Assembly: GCA_035765895.1 (NCBI GenBank)
Contig: DASTWL010000089.1
Span: forward strand, 62,001-126,000
DNA from: Verrucomicrobiia bacterium
GTDB lineage: Bacteria > Verrucomicrobiota > Verrucomicrobiia > Limisphaerales > DSYF01
Length of the DNA stretch: 64,000 bases
Direction of reading: 5' to 3'
In this document: one piece after another, positions 45,118 to 54,400 of the stretch
Layout of the letters: every line of letters starts with the position of its first letter
How positions within the stretch are numbered: position 1 is the first letter of the stretch
Notes under the pieces: model-generated
Told to the model about the DNA's origin: nothing
Database searches by the model: none
The model's input: only the letters and a program-made list of their open reading frames with translations
Program-made: the position numbers and the translations under genes

Positions 45118-48100
45118 TCAGGGCAGAGGCGGACCGAGTTTAACGCGGTAGAATCGTTGTGGCGCGGTCGAATTCATGTCCGTCCAGATAAACGGCAGCA
45201 CAGGCGAGTTGGTGACGAGCGCCGTGCTCCATTGCGTGAGGTTGGTCGAAGTTTCCACTGCGTAATCCGGTCCGCTCTGGCCGCTGACGCTGAGACTGAA
45301 CCGGCCGCCAGCGACGAAAACATTGCTGACGGTCGGAGCGGAAAGCGGATTCACCACGACGGCGAAAATTTGCGTGGCGCTCAGACTGGGCGACCCGTTG
45401 TCGGATACTTGCAGCATGAAGTGGCTGGTCGCATCGGCCTGCGTGACGAGCGGACGGAATGTGAACGCGCCGCTGTTGGCATTGAGTGTTGCATTCGTCA
45501 CGCCAGCGAGCAGGGCGAAGGTCAGCGTTTGCGACGGTGAGTCAGTGTCGGTTGCGCTGGCGGTGAACGCGACGGTCTGGCCGACGTTCACCGTTTGGTC
45601 TGCAATCGGAGCCAGTGTCGGCGCGGTGTTCACCGGCGCGACAGCGTTCACCGTGAAAGCGATGGTTTGCGTGTGGCTGATCAATCCGGCGGTGGCGACA
45701 ACCATCACGTTTGTTGTGGCGGAGACCGCACTGTTCGAAGCCGTGAGCGTCAGCAGGCTCGTGCCACCGATGTTGGGATTGTTCGTAAACGTGGCGGACA
45801 CACCGCTGGGAAGATCGCTCACGCTCAAGGTGTAGCAGGCGTTCAAGCCATCGTTGGGAGTCACCGTGATGGAGCTCGTGCCATTCGTTCCGCCATCCAC
45901 AGTCAGGCTGGTGGGATTCGCGGTCAGGGCGAAATCGGGCGCGGAAGCCTCATACGAAATGGAGTCAATGTAGCAGGTGCCCGTCCACGCGGCGCTGGTG
46001 AAAAATTGAACACCCAGCTTCTGCATGGGAGTGGGTGCGTTTGCCGGCACCGTCACGGTAATGGTGTTCCATTCGCCGAACGTGAGATTTCCAGATCCAA
46101 TATAGTTGCCGATCCAATTCCAGTTGCGGTCTTGCACGAAAGGCTGAACGGCACCGATCTTGGCGCCGCCCGGAATCCAAACATGGAAGGTAATTGTTGC
46201 GCCAGCGGCTATCGCCACATTGCCGACAGACGGAGTTCCAACATCGGATGATGAGGCATTCATGTTCACGGCGAGCGACTGATTGCCCGCAAAGTGCTGC
46301 GCGGCGGAAGCCGCAATGTCTGAAACCATGCCAACGCCTCCGGTCCAGCCTTGTGAACTGGTTTCAAAGTTGAATTGCGCCACGTCGTTGACGCCGGCAG
46401 TCGGCGCGTGGGCTTCGGGCGAAAAACCTGATGAACCCGAACCATTGACCGCGACGACTTGATAGTAATAGGTTGTGCCGCTGTTGAGGCTCGTATTGGT
46501 GCAGGACGTGCCGGTGATGCCAGTGATGATCGGCGCGGTCTTGCTTTCGCCGCCGCTCTGGCCCGCCCGGTAAAGATTGTAACTCGTCGCGCCGCTGCCA
46601 GCCGTCCAGGACAAAATCACCTGGCCCACGCCTCCTGTTGCAGTGAGATCGGACGCGGCGTAGGGGGCACCATTGGGAGGCGGCGGCGCGGCTCCGCCAG
46701 TCAACGCAGCAACCCTGGCCTGATCGTTGACCGCCCCCGTAGTCCAATCGAACGGGTTGCCGGGAGTGCTCCAATAAAACGGACTCAGTCCGTGGACGCG
46801 GGCGGATTCCGCGACATACTTGTTCCAGTAGAGTGTGGAAGCATTGTTATAGTCCGCTTCCGTTCCGGTCAGAGACGACGAATACGCTCCGAATTCGCCG
46901 ATCATGACCGGAATGCCCTTGCTGACATACAAGTCAGCCAACTGCTGATGGAACGCGTCAATATCGCCTTCTTCACCCCAGGTGGCATTGCGGCCAGGGT
47001 CGCCCGCGTAATGGTAAGCCGGCCCCCAGAAGTAGATCGCGTTGCCCCACGATTGATCGGTGTGAATGATCGTGAACAGCGAAGGCGTGTAGTTATGATA
47101 TTCAACCATCAAGCGGTTGGTGACTGTGTCCGAGGGCAAGGCATTCATCCACGTCGGGTCCGAAACGCTTTGCATCACCAGCCAGCGATTCGTGTTGTTG
47201 CCGCCGACGCCACGCACCGCGTTCACGAACGTTTGGTAATAAAACATCAAGGTCTTCATCTCGTCCGTGTTGTGGACGTTTGGTTCGTTCGCCCCGGCAA
47301 AGAGCAGATGATTGTCGTAACCGGCAAAGGCCGTGGCGATCTGCGTCCAATAGGATTTCATTTTGGCGTTGATCGTCGGATCCACCGTCGGGCCGAGGTT
47401 GTTTTCCAGCCAGCCATCGTCCCAATGATCATTGATGACGACATACATGCCCGCGTCGAGCGCCCAATCAACGGCCTGTTTGACCTGCGCCATGAAGGCG
47501 GGATTGATCGGGTAATTGGTAACACCGCCGCTGACGTTGGTGGTGGAATTGAAATCCCACGCACACGGAATGCGAACGGCATTGAACCCGGCGTTGGCGG
47601 CCGTGTAAAACACCGCCGCGCTCCGATTCGGCACACCCCACGTGGCCTCCAGTGTGTTGCCGAGATTCCATCCGTAGGTCGGCATCGGCCAGGGCATCGA
47701 GGCGGGAATGCTAATCGGCGCGGGTTGCAGACCAAGATCGAACACCGCGTCGAACGTGTGACTGCTGCCTTTGGACACCGCGCCACCATTGATCGGAATG
47801 GTGACGATTTCGCCGCCGGCGTAAGCGTTTGTCGCCACGGCCAGCGCCGCATAGCCGCCGCTGTCCGGCTTGATGCCGAATGTAAACGCATAAGTTCTGT
47901 TCGCCGGCAGCGGCACGTTCAGCCCGCTCCACTTCAGCCAGGCGCCGTCGGTGAAACCGGGGTTGGCAGTCTTGAACTCAATCAGAAAGGTCGCCGTATT
48001 GCCGCTGATCGAATAGATGCGCAGGTAATAGTTCGGCGTGTTTGCCGGCGTGCCGTAGTTCCCGCCGGAATCAAGCCCCGCCGTCTTGATGGCGACCGAC

Positions 48101-48339
48101 GTCAGTCGCATGGCATTCGTTCCCGTGGTGAACGTCTGGCCAACCGGCGGGTTGTTGTCCGTGAAATAATTGATGGTGTCCGGCCAGGTCGTGTTGCCTT
48201 GAGTCGAGATCTGGTAAATGTCGTTCATCCCGAGGGTGGGCGCAGCCGAGCCGAGATTCGTAAGCGTTTGCGCGCACAAACCATCATCGGTCAATACGGC
48301 GAGAAGGAAGCCAAAGAAAATACTGCGACAGAGGCTCAT
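45118..48339 (-). CDS. secreted multidomain GH5 endoglucanase
   Basis: A 1,073-residue exported protein (signal peptide about 1-23). An N-terminal beta-rich domain (about 25-205) is followed by a GH5 barrel (about 215-555): 'YGWNLGNTLEATWG', 'GFNAVRIPCAWD', 'VINDHWDDGW', acid/base E352 in 'FAGANEPN', 'VEYHNYTP' and nucleophile E482 in 'MIGEFGAYS'. The 'WNLGNTLEA' wording is that of GH5_4-like endo-beta-1,4-glucanases, a group that includes xyloglucanases. Then come an FnIII domain (about 575-660), a CBM-like sandwich (about 665-815; 'FNFETSSQGWTGG'), Ig-like domains and a short C-terminal module ending 'RFYRVKLGPPLP'. The only clear endo-acting backbone enzyme in the window. Confidence 0.92.
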   Translation of the reverse strand: MSLCRSIFFGFLLAVLTDDGLCAQTLTNLGSAAPTLGMNDIYQISTQGNTTWPDTINYFTDNNPPVGQTFTTGTNAMRLTSVAIKTAGLDSGGNYGTPANTPNYYLRIYSISGNTATFLIEFKTANPGFTDGAWLKWSGLNVPLPANRTYAFTFGIKPDSGGYAALAVATNAYAGGEIVTIPINGGAVSKGSSHTFDAVFDLGLQPAPISIPASMPWPMPTYGWNLGNTLEATWGVPNRSAAVFYTAANAGFNAVRIPCAWDFNSTTNVSGGVTNYPINPAFMAQVKQAVDWALDAGMYVVINDHWDDGWLENNLGPTVDPTINAKMKSYWTQIATAFAGYDNHLLFAGANEPNVHNTDEMKTLMFYYQTFVNAVRGVGGNNTNRWLVMQSVSDPTWMNALPSDTVTNRLMVEYHNYTPSLFTIIHTDQSWGNAIYFWGPAYHYAGDPGRNATWGEEGDIDAFHQQLADLYVSKGIPVMIGEFGAYSSSLTGTEADYNNASTLYWNKYVAESARVHGLSPFYWSTPGNPFDWTTGAVNDQARVAALTGGAAPPPPNGAPYAASDLTATGGVGQVILSWTAGSGATSYNLYRAGQSGGESKTAPIITGITGTSCTNTSLNSGTTYYYQVVAVNGSGSSGFSPEAHAPTAGVNDVAQFNFETSSQGWTGGVGMVSDIAASAAQHFAGNQSLAVNMNASSSDVGTPSVGNVAIAAGATITFHVWIPGGAKIGAVQPFVQDRNWNWIGNYIGSGNLTFGEWNTITVTVPANAPTPMQKLGVQFFTSAAWTGTCYIDSISYEASAPDFALTANPTSLTVDGGTNGTSSITVTPNDGLNACYTLSVSDLPSGVSATFTNNPNIGGTSLLTLTASNSAVSATTNVMVVATAGLISHTQTIAFTVNAVAPVNTAPTLAPIADQTVNVGQTVAFTASATDTDSPSQTLTFALLAGVTNATLNANSGAFTFRPLVTQADATSHFMLQVSDNGSPSLSATQIFAVVVNPLSAPTVSNVFVAGGRFSLSVSGQSGPDYAVETSTNLTQWSTALVTNSPVLPFIWTDMNSTAPQRFYRVKLGPPLP

Positions 48340-48362
48340 GGTTTTTTAAGGCGGAACTACGC

Positions 48363-51281
48363 TCACGGCACTGATGGCCGCCCGGCGCAGGGTTGGGTTT
48401 TCATGGTGAAAATCGCCGACTTCAATCCATCGGCTATCGCGGTCAGTTTGATTTCGCCGGCCTCGCGCGTGGATTGCACGATGACCTGCGCGAGGCCGTT
48501 GAACAGGCTGCGCGACCATGGCGGCATTTCAGTTTGGCCGACAATCTGCACGTTGACGTTGGGATTCAATCCACCCTGGGCAAAGCCGTTGAACACGCCC
48601 ACGGCAATGACATTGTCGCCGGGGTGGAGGAATTTCTTCACGTCGAACGCCGGCTGCGCCTGCCAGTCGTGCGACTCGCCGACGAACTGGCCGTTCACGA
48701 AATACCAGCCGTCGTCATCGCAGCCGCTGAAGCAAAGAAACACACCGGCGCCGTTCAGATCGTCTTCCGTCACGGTGACGTGCGCGCGATAGATCGCCGA
48801 CGTGTCCGTCGTTTCAATGGTCGGCCCGCCGCCGCTGACGGGTTTCCAGGCGGAATCGTCGAAGTCGCTCGCAAACTCCGGCGCGGCGCTTTTGTTCCGG
48901 AGAATTTTGGCAATCTCCCAACGCCAGTTCTTCACGGAAACGTTCCGCGACGGCGCAGATGGCACATACACATCCGGCTCGTGGCAACTCGGATCACCAT
49001 TGCCGACCCCGAGGATTCTGCCGTCGCCTTCGATGGCGAAATGAACCTTGTTCTGCGCGAGCGGAACAGTTCGGCCCTGCGCGTCCACGGCAGATACGGT
49101 GAACACGCTCACGTCTTCGCCGTCGGCTTTGATGGTTTTGCGATCGGGCGTGAGTTGAATTTGCGTCGCCTCGCCGGTGGTTTCGACTTTCGTTTCAGCG
49201 ATCAGTTTACCAACGGAGTCATAGCCCTTCGCGCTCAATGTTCCCGGCGCGTATTTTACCTGCCAGGTCAACTTCGAGTTTGGCTTCATCGTCTGCCTGC
49301 CGAGCGACGCGCCGTTCAGAAAGAGTTCGACCTGCTTGCAATTGCTGTAAGCGTCCACGCGGATTTCCTGGCCCTCCTTGCCCGGCCAGTTCCAGTGCGG
49401 CAGCAGGTGCAGCACGGGATTCGTCGTCCACCACGATTGGTAATACCAGAAGACGTCCTTCGGAAAACCGCAGGTGTCGAGAATGCCAAAGTGAGAGTTG
49501 ATGCACGGCCACCAATACGGCGTCGGCTCGCCGCGATAATCAAAGCCCGTCCAGACGAAGGCGCCGGAAAGCCACGGACGCTCGGCGAAATAAGTCCACC
49601 AACTTTCCGCCGTATCGCTCCAGCCCTGCCGGCGGATGTCATAGGCCTGGACGTAGCCGCGTTTGGTGTCGTTCTCGTAAATGCCGCGCGTGCTGACGAC
49701 GCTCCCCTGCTCTGTGCCTACGTTCGGCTGATCCGGATGATCGGCGTGATAACGGTCCATTTTCGGGCTGACGTGGTAATTCCAGCCGCGCACTTCGATG
49801 ACGGAATTGATGCCGCGAAATACGTCGTCTTCGGGCGACGCATAAGTGACGGGCCGCGTCGGATCGAGTTGCTTCACGTAATCCTGCATCGTGCGCGCGA
49901 CAGCTCCGGCCTGCGGCGTGTCCTGCACCATGAACTGCTCATTGGCGATGCACCAGATGGCGACGCTCGGATGATTGCGGTCGCGGCGGATTTGGTCGTC
50001 CCACTTTTTCATGTTCAGCGAATCGCTGCCCATTAGCCGGCTCTCGTCCATGATCAACATGCCAAGCCGGTCGCACACATCGAGCAACTCCGGCGTGGGC
50101 GGATTGTGCGAGGTGCGAATGGCGTTGCAGCCGAACTCCTTCAATTTCTTCACGCGGAATTCCTGCAACGCGTCCGGAATCGCCGCGCCGACGCCGGCGT
50201 GATCCTGATGATTGCACGTGCCTTGAATCCGGTAGGGTTTGCCATTCAGCAAAAAGCCGAGGTTCGGATCGAAGCCAACCGTGCGAACGCCGAAGGTGGT
50301 TTCCTTCCGGTCAACGACTTGGCCCGCGACCGAGACCGTCGTGATCAGTTTGTAGAGCTTCGGATCTTCCGGCGACCAAAGAACCGGCGAGGAGAGCGCT
50401 GATTCCAACTTCACGAGGCCGCGAGATTTCCGGTCCACTTCGCCGGGAGCGGAAAACGTCTTCAGCGATTTGCCTTCCGGCGAAATGATTTCGCAGGTCA
50501 CGGTCGCGTTCGCCGCATTCGTGAGCGCGTTCAGCAGATTGACTTCAACCTTGATTTGAGGACTGCCCTGAGGCGTGTTGTTTTCAAATCGCGGCGACAC
50601 GAAAATTCCCTCCGGTGCGATCGCCACCGGCGCGGTTTTGTCCAGCCAGACGTGCCGGTAAATGCCCGCGCCTTCGTAAAACCAGCCTTCGGTCTTCGTC
50701 GCGTCCACACGCACGGCGACCGTGTTCTTTCCGCCGTAATGCACCACGTCCGTGATGTCTTCGCGGAATGGATAGTAGCCGCCTTCGTGATGCCGCACGC
50801 ACCAGCCGTTGACCCAGACGGTCGCGTCGCGGAACACGCCATCGAAGGTCAACCAGATGCGTTTGCCTTCGTCCTCCTTCGCCAGTTCAAACGTGCGCCG
50901 ATACCAGGCGACACTGTTTGTCGGATACTTCACGCCGAGCGTGTGAAAACCGTGACTGCCATCGGCGGCCCAATCGAACGGCAGTTCCACCGCCCAATCG
51001 TGCGGCACGTTGACCGGGCGCCAGAATGTATCGGCGAACTTTTCCGAAGCCGGCCCGCTGCCCGTGCCGGAATTCTCCAGATGAAGCGCATCCGGCCAGT
51101 CGTCGCCGAGATGAAATTTCCAGCCCGCGTCGAGGGAGAGATGTTCGCGCGGCATGGCAGCCGCGGCGAACCGGGACAACAGGAGGGCGGCGCAGGCGCA
51201 GCGCAGTGCCGGTTTGAGCAGAAATCGTCGCGGCCACCCGGCGCGAACGGCCGACCGGCTGTCCCAGTTCAGGAAAATCAT
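48363..51281 (-). CDS. secreted GH2 beta-galactosidase-type enzyme
   Basis: A 972-residue exported protein with a long basic leader and hydrophobic segment (about 24-42). The jelly roll has 'FWRPVNVPHDWAVELPFDW' and 'SVAWYRRTFELAK'. The barrel has 'CNAIRTSHNPPTPELLDVCDRLG', acid/base E448 in 'AIWCIANEQF' and a nucleophile candidate E524 in 'NVGTEQGS'. C-terminal domains include a DUF4982-like part, an Ig-like domain and an additional jelly roll ('DDSAWKPVSGGGPTIETTDTSAIYRAHV'-type; about 815-930). It would remove beta-linked galactose or a related sugar. 23 bp before GH5, 187 bp after the large GH29 gene. Confidence 0.92.
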   Translation of the reverse strand: MIFLNWDSRSAVRAGWPRRFLLKPALRCACAALLLSRFAAAAMPREHLSLDAGWKFHLGDDWPDALHLENSGTGSGPASEKFADTFWRPVNVPHDWAVELPFDWAADGSHGFHTLGVKYPTNSVAWYRRTFELAKEDEGKRIWLTFDGVFRDATVWVNGWCVRHHEGGYYPFREDITDVVHYGGKNTVAVRVDATKTEGWFYEGAGIYRHVWLDKTAPVAIAPEGIFVSPRFENNTPQGSPQIKVEVNLLNALTNAANATVTCEIISPEGKSLKTFSAPGEVDRKSRGLVKLESALSSPVLWSPEDPKLYKLITTVSVAGQVVDRKETTFGVRTVGFDPNLGFLLNGKPYRIQGTCNHQDHAGVGAAIPDALQEFRVKKLKEFGCNAIRTSHNPPTPELLDVCDRLGMLIMDESRLMGSDSLNMKKWDDQIRRDRNHPSVAIWCIANEQFMVQDTPQAGAVARTMQDYVKQLDPTRPVTYASPEDDVFRGINSVIEVRGWNYHVSPKMDRYHADHPDQPNVGTEQGSVVSTRGIYENDTKRGYVQAYDIRRQGWSDTAESWWTYFAERPWLSGAFVWTGFDYRGEPTPYWWPCINSHFGILDTCGFPKDVFWYYQSWWTTNPVLHLLPHWNWPGKEGQEIRVDAYSNCKQVELFLNGASLGRQTMKPNSKLTWQVKYAPGTLSAKGYDSVGKLIAETKVETTGEATQIQLTPDRKTIKADGEDVSVFTVSAVDAQGRTVPLAQNKVHFAIEGDGRILGVGNGDPSCHEPDVYVPSAPSRNVSVKNWRWEIAKILRNKSAAPEFASDFDDSAWKPVSGGGPTIETTDTSAIYRAHVTVTEDDLNGAGVFLCFSGCDDDGWYFVNGQFVGESHDWQAQPAFDVKKFLHPGDNVIAVGVFNGFAQGGLNPNVNVQIVGQTEMPPWSRSLFNGLAQVIVQSTREAGEIKLTAIADGLKSAIFTMKTQPCAGRPSVP

Positions 51282-51321
51282 CCGAGATTGCTATCCCAAT
51301 TAAGCCAGGCCAACCAGTCGC

Positions 51322-51333
51322 TAGTTTTAACGA
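51322..51333 (+). promoter_or_regulatory. short motif shared with 22583-22594
   Basis: TAGTTTTAACGA, 41 bp upstream of the GH2 start at 51281, differs at one position from TAGTTTTAGCGA at 22583 in the GH3/LamG divergent region. Both are in otherwise G+C-rich leaders. A shared regulator site is possible but two copies are weak evidence. Confidence 0.2.
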
Positions 51334-51468
51334 TTCGACCGGCGCCAGGCGCCTGGGCAGGCGAGCCGGACGCGGTGAATGCCTCAGGAAATTGCGCGAC
51401 ACCGAACCGCTCCACGTCGGGAATGCCAATGTGCCCGGCCGGCCGAAGCCGCAGCACCGAAGCGGTCG

Positions 51469-54400
51469 TCACGGACTCGCCAGGCGGAAGAACACCGCGC
51501 CGGCGAACGTCGCCAGCGGGAATGACATTTGATTGGTCAGGATCGAATCCGTAATGGTCATCCAATTCGCCCCGAGACCGGCAAGCAACGAATTGGTCTG
51601 CGTTTGCAGACGCCAGCCGGTGTGATCAGCGGGCCAGGTAAGACGGAACTGGTTTCCCTCCAGTTCACAACCGAACGCGACCGGCGTCGTAGAAACCAGG
51701 GCAGGCGTCCAAGCGACGTTGTCAAACCACGCCTGGCAGAGCGTGCCGTCCAGATGGCTGTTCACCACCAGACCGGCGAGAACGTTGGAAGTCATGTTGA
51801 TGTTGACGGGCGCGCCCACCGCAGTCCAGGCCACGCCATCTGGCGAGCGAAATGCGGCGAACGAATTGCCGGTGCGCGTGAGTCGCACCCAGTGCGGTGC
51901 CGTCACGCCGGGACTTCCGTCTGCGCTCGTGGCACCACCGGTGCTGGTGCGGCGGATGAATTCCACGCCATAAGTGGTGGTCGGCGTCACGTCCACCAGG
52001 GCGTGTTTGGAATCCGTTGCCAGCGTCTCACGGATCATTACCCCGGCCTTCGAGGTGTTCTGGATGTTCTGCACGTAAGGCACGCGCGCGGTGATGGAAC
52101 AATCATTGGTGAGGCTGAGGTAAACAAAATGAAACTCGTCCGCCGCATACCAGACATCCGCGCCAGAACCTTGAATGAAGAAGGAACCCTCGTTCCCACC
52201 GCCATTGCCCAGAGCCCCCACGGCACCAACGTCGGCCTGCCGCCACGGGCCGGGCAAAGTCAACGTGCCCGGCGTCACGTTTGCCTCCGGCGAACCGGCG
52301 CCTTCGGCCAGAGCATTCACCGCCGCCACCACGTAGTAATAGGTCGTGCCGTCGGTCACGCCCGTGTCGAGATAGGTGACTCCCGTGACACCGGACGCAA
52401 TCGTCACGTATGGGCCGCCACTGTTCGTGGCGCGCCTCACCGCATATTCCGTGGCATTGGCAGCCGCCGTCCAGGACAGGCCGACCAGCCCGCTGCCGGC
52501 GGCGGCTTTCAATTCCGAAACCCCTCCGGGCAACTGCGGCTCCGCAATGCTCACATTGTCAAAAACGGCCTGGTTCAGCGTGCCGTCATTGACGCTGCAC
52601 ACGGCGAGGCCGACGTAGTAACTCGCGTTCATGCTGACGATGGTCGAGCCGATCGACGTCCAGTTCGTGCCGTCCGCCGACTGGCAAGCAGCGAAGTTGT
52701 CACCCGCACGAACCAACCGAACCCAACACGGCGCGTTCAAGCCGGTGACGTTGGCGACGCCCGAGGCTGAACCAGCGGTGCTCGCACGCTGTTGCAGTGC
52801 CACGCCGTTTGCGGGCGAGAGGAAGTTGATGACGTATTTGGAATTCGCGTCGAGCGACTCACGCATCATCACGCCGGCCTTCGCCCAAGGCGCGGTGTTC
52901 TGCAGGCTCGTTACCCGCGCCGTCAGCATGAAATTGCCGGCGACCGCCTGAAACACATAGCGAAACGCGTCGGCATCATACCAGATGTCGGCGCCGGAGC
53001 CCTGGATGGTGATTACGCCGTTGTTCTCGCTGAACGCCCCCGTTGCACCGACCGCTCCAATGTCCCGGGTCAACCAGGCGGCGGACGGCGCGCCCGCCAG
53101 CGCGGCGGACGTCTCGTCCGAGTTCGCCGATTCACCCGCCGCATCATTGGCCGTGACCACGTAGAAATAGAGCGTGTCCGGTGAAACGTTGGTGTCGCCA
53201 AAGGTCATGGCCGTCAGGTTCGAGGCGATCGTCGTGTAGCCGCCACCTTGAGTTTGCGAGCGCTTGACGTTGAACGTGGCCGACGCGGACGGACAATACC
53301 AGGCAAGTTGAATCTGGTTCGTCTCCGGCAACGCTTGCAGGCTGGCTGGCACCGCGCTGCCGACGGCGGTGACGGGACCGATTTTGAAGCCGATGGCGGT
53401 TCCCGAGGGAACACTGGGCATCGGCGACGGACAGGTCAGTTCGAGTCCCGTCGAGGTCTGCGACCACGTTACGGATGCCGGGCTGCCGAGCAACGACACC
53501 GAGGTGACTGGCGCGACGAGCAGATTGGACGTGCTGGCGAGCGAGGGAATCGTGAGCTTCGTCCCGGCGGCGGGCGTCCCGAAATAATAGGCGTAGAGCA
53601 AGCCATTCGTGCCAACGGTGAACCGGAAGGATCCATCGGCGGGCTTCACCCACGCACGGCTGCCATAAATGCCCTCACCATGCACCGCCATCCATTGGCC
53701 AACATTCGCGAGCATGTTCGATGCGCCGCTGTCGAGCGAGCCGTCGGGACGGGGCGGAATATTCACCGCCATTGCGCCATCGCGGGAAACTGCCTCCAAC
53801 AGGCGGTAAACGATGGAGCCGCCATTGTCATACCAAATGCCCGGACTCCAAAACCAGTTACCGAGGCCATGCTCGGCAAGCCACGGCTGGTCATCCTTGA
53901 TGGTGGAAGAATAGCCGCCTTCAAACGTGGTGCCAATGTGGTCGCCGTTGTGAAATTTCACAAACGCCGTCGTGTCCAGTTTTCCGTGACGTTCCAACGT
54001 GCGATTAAAATAATGCGCAATCACGCGCTGCATCGCGTCGCATTTGTAACCGGTGCCCGTCATGTAACCGCTGAACGGCTGGGTGGAATTGCCGTCAGTG
54101 TAGATGAAGTCCGGATCGTAATTTTCCACCACGTCGAGAATGCGCAATGCCCATTGCGTGGCATACCAGTGGCAATAATCCAGATCATTCGTGAAAATCC
54201 CCTGCGATGGGTTCCAGTAATACTGGTTGGGGGTGGAGATGCCCTGATACTTGTGCAGATCCTGGTTGTAAAGCCGGCGAACATCGTAATTCTGCCACCA
54301 CGTGCCGGCGCTGTTCGTCGCGGTTACGGCGTCGTAAGGCACGCCGGCAAAAGGGCCCGAACTGTCGCTCAAAAAATCCGGCTGCGTGAACCACCAACTG

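Noticed and set aside
46459-48792. Plus-strand 777-codon open frame spanning two hydrolase genes
   Set aside because: Antisense to GH5 and GH2; no recognisable domain, composition typical of a shadow.
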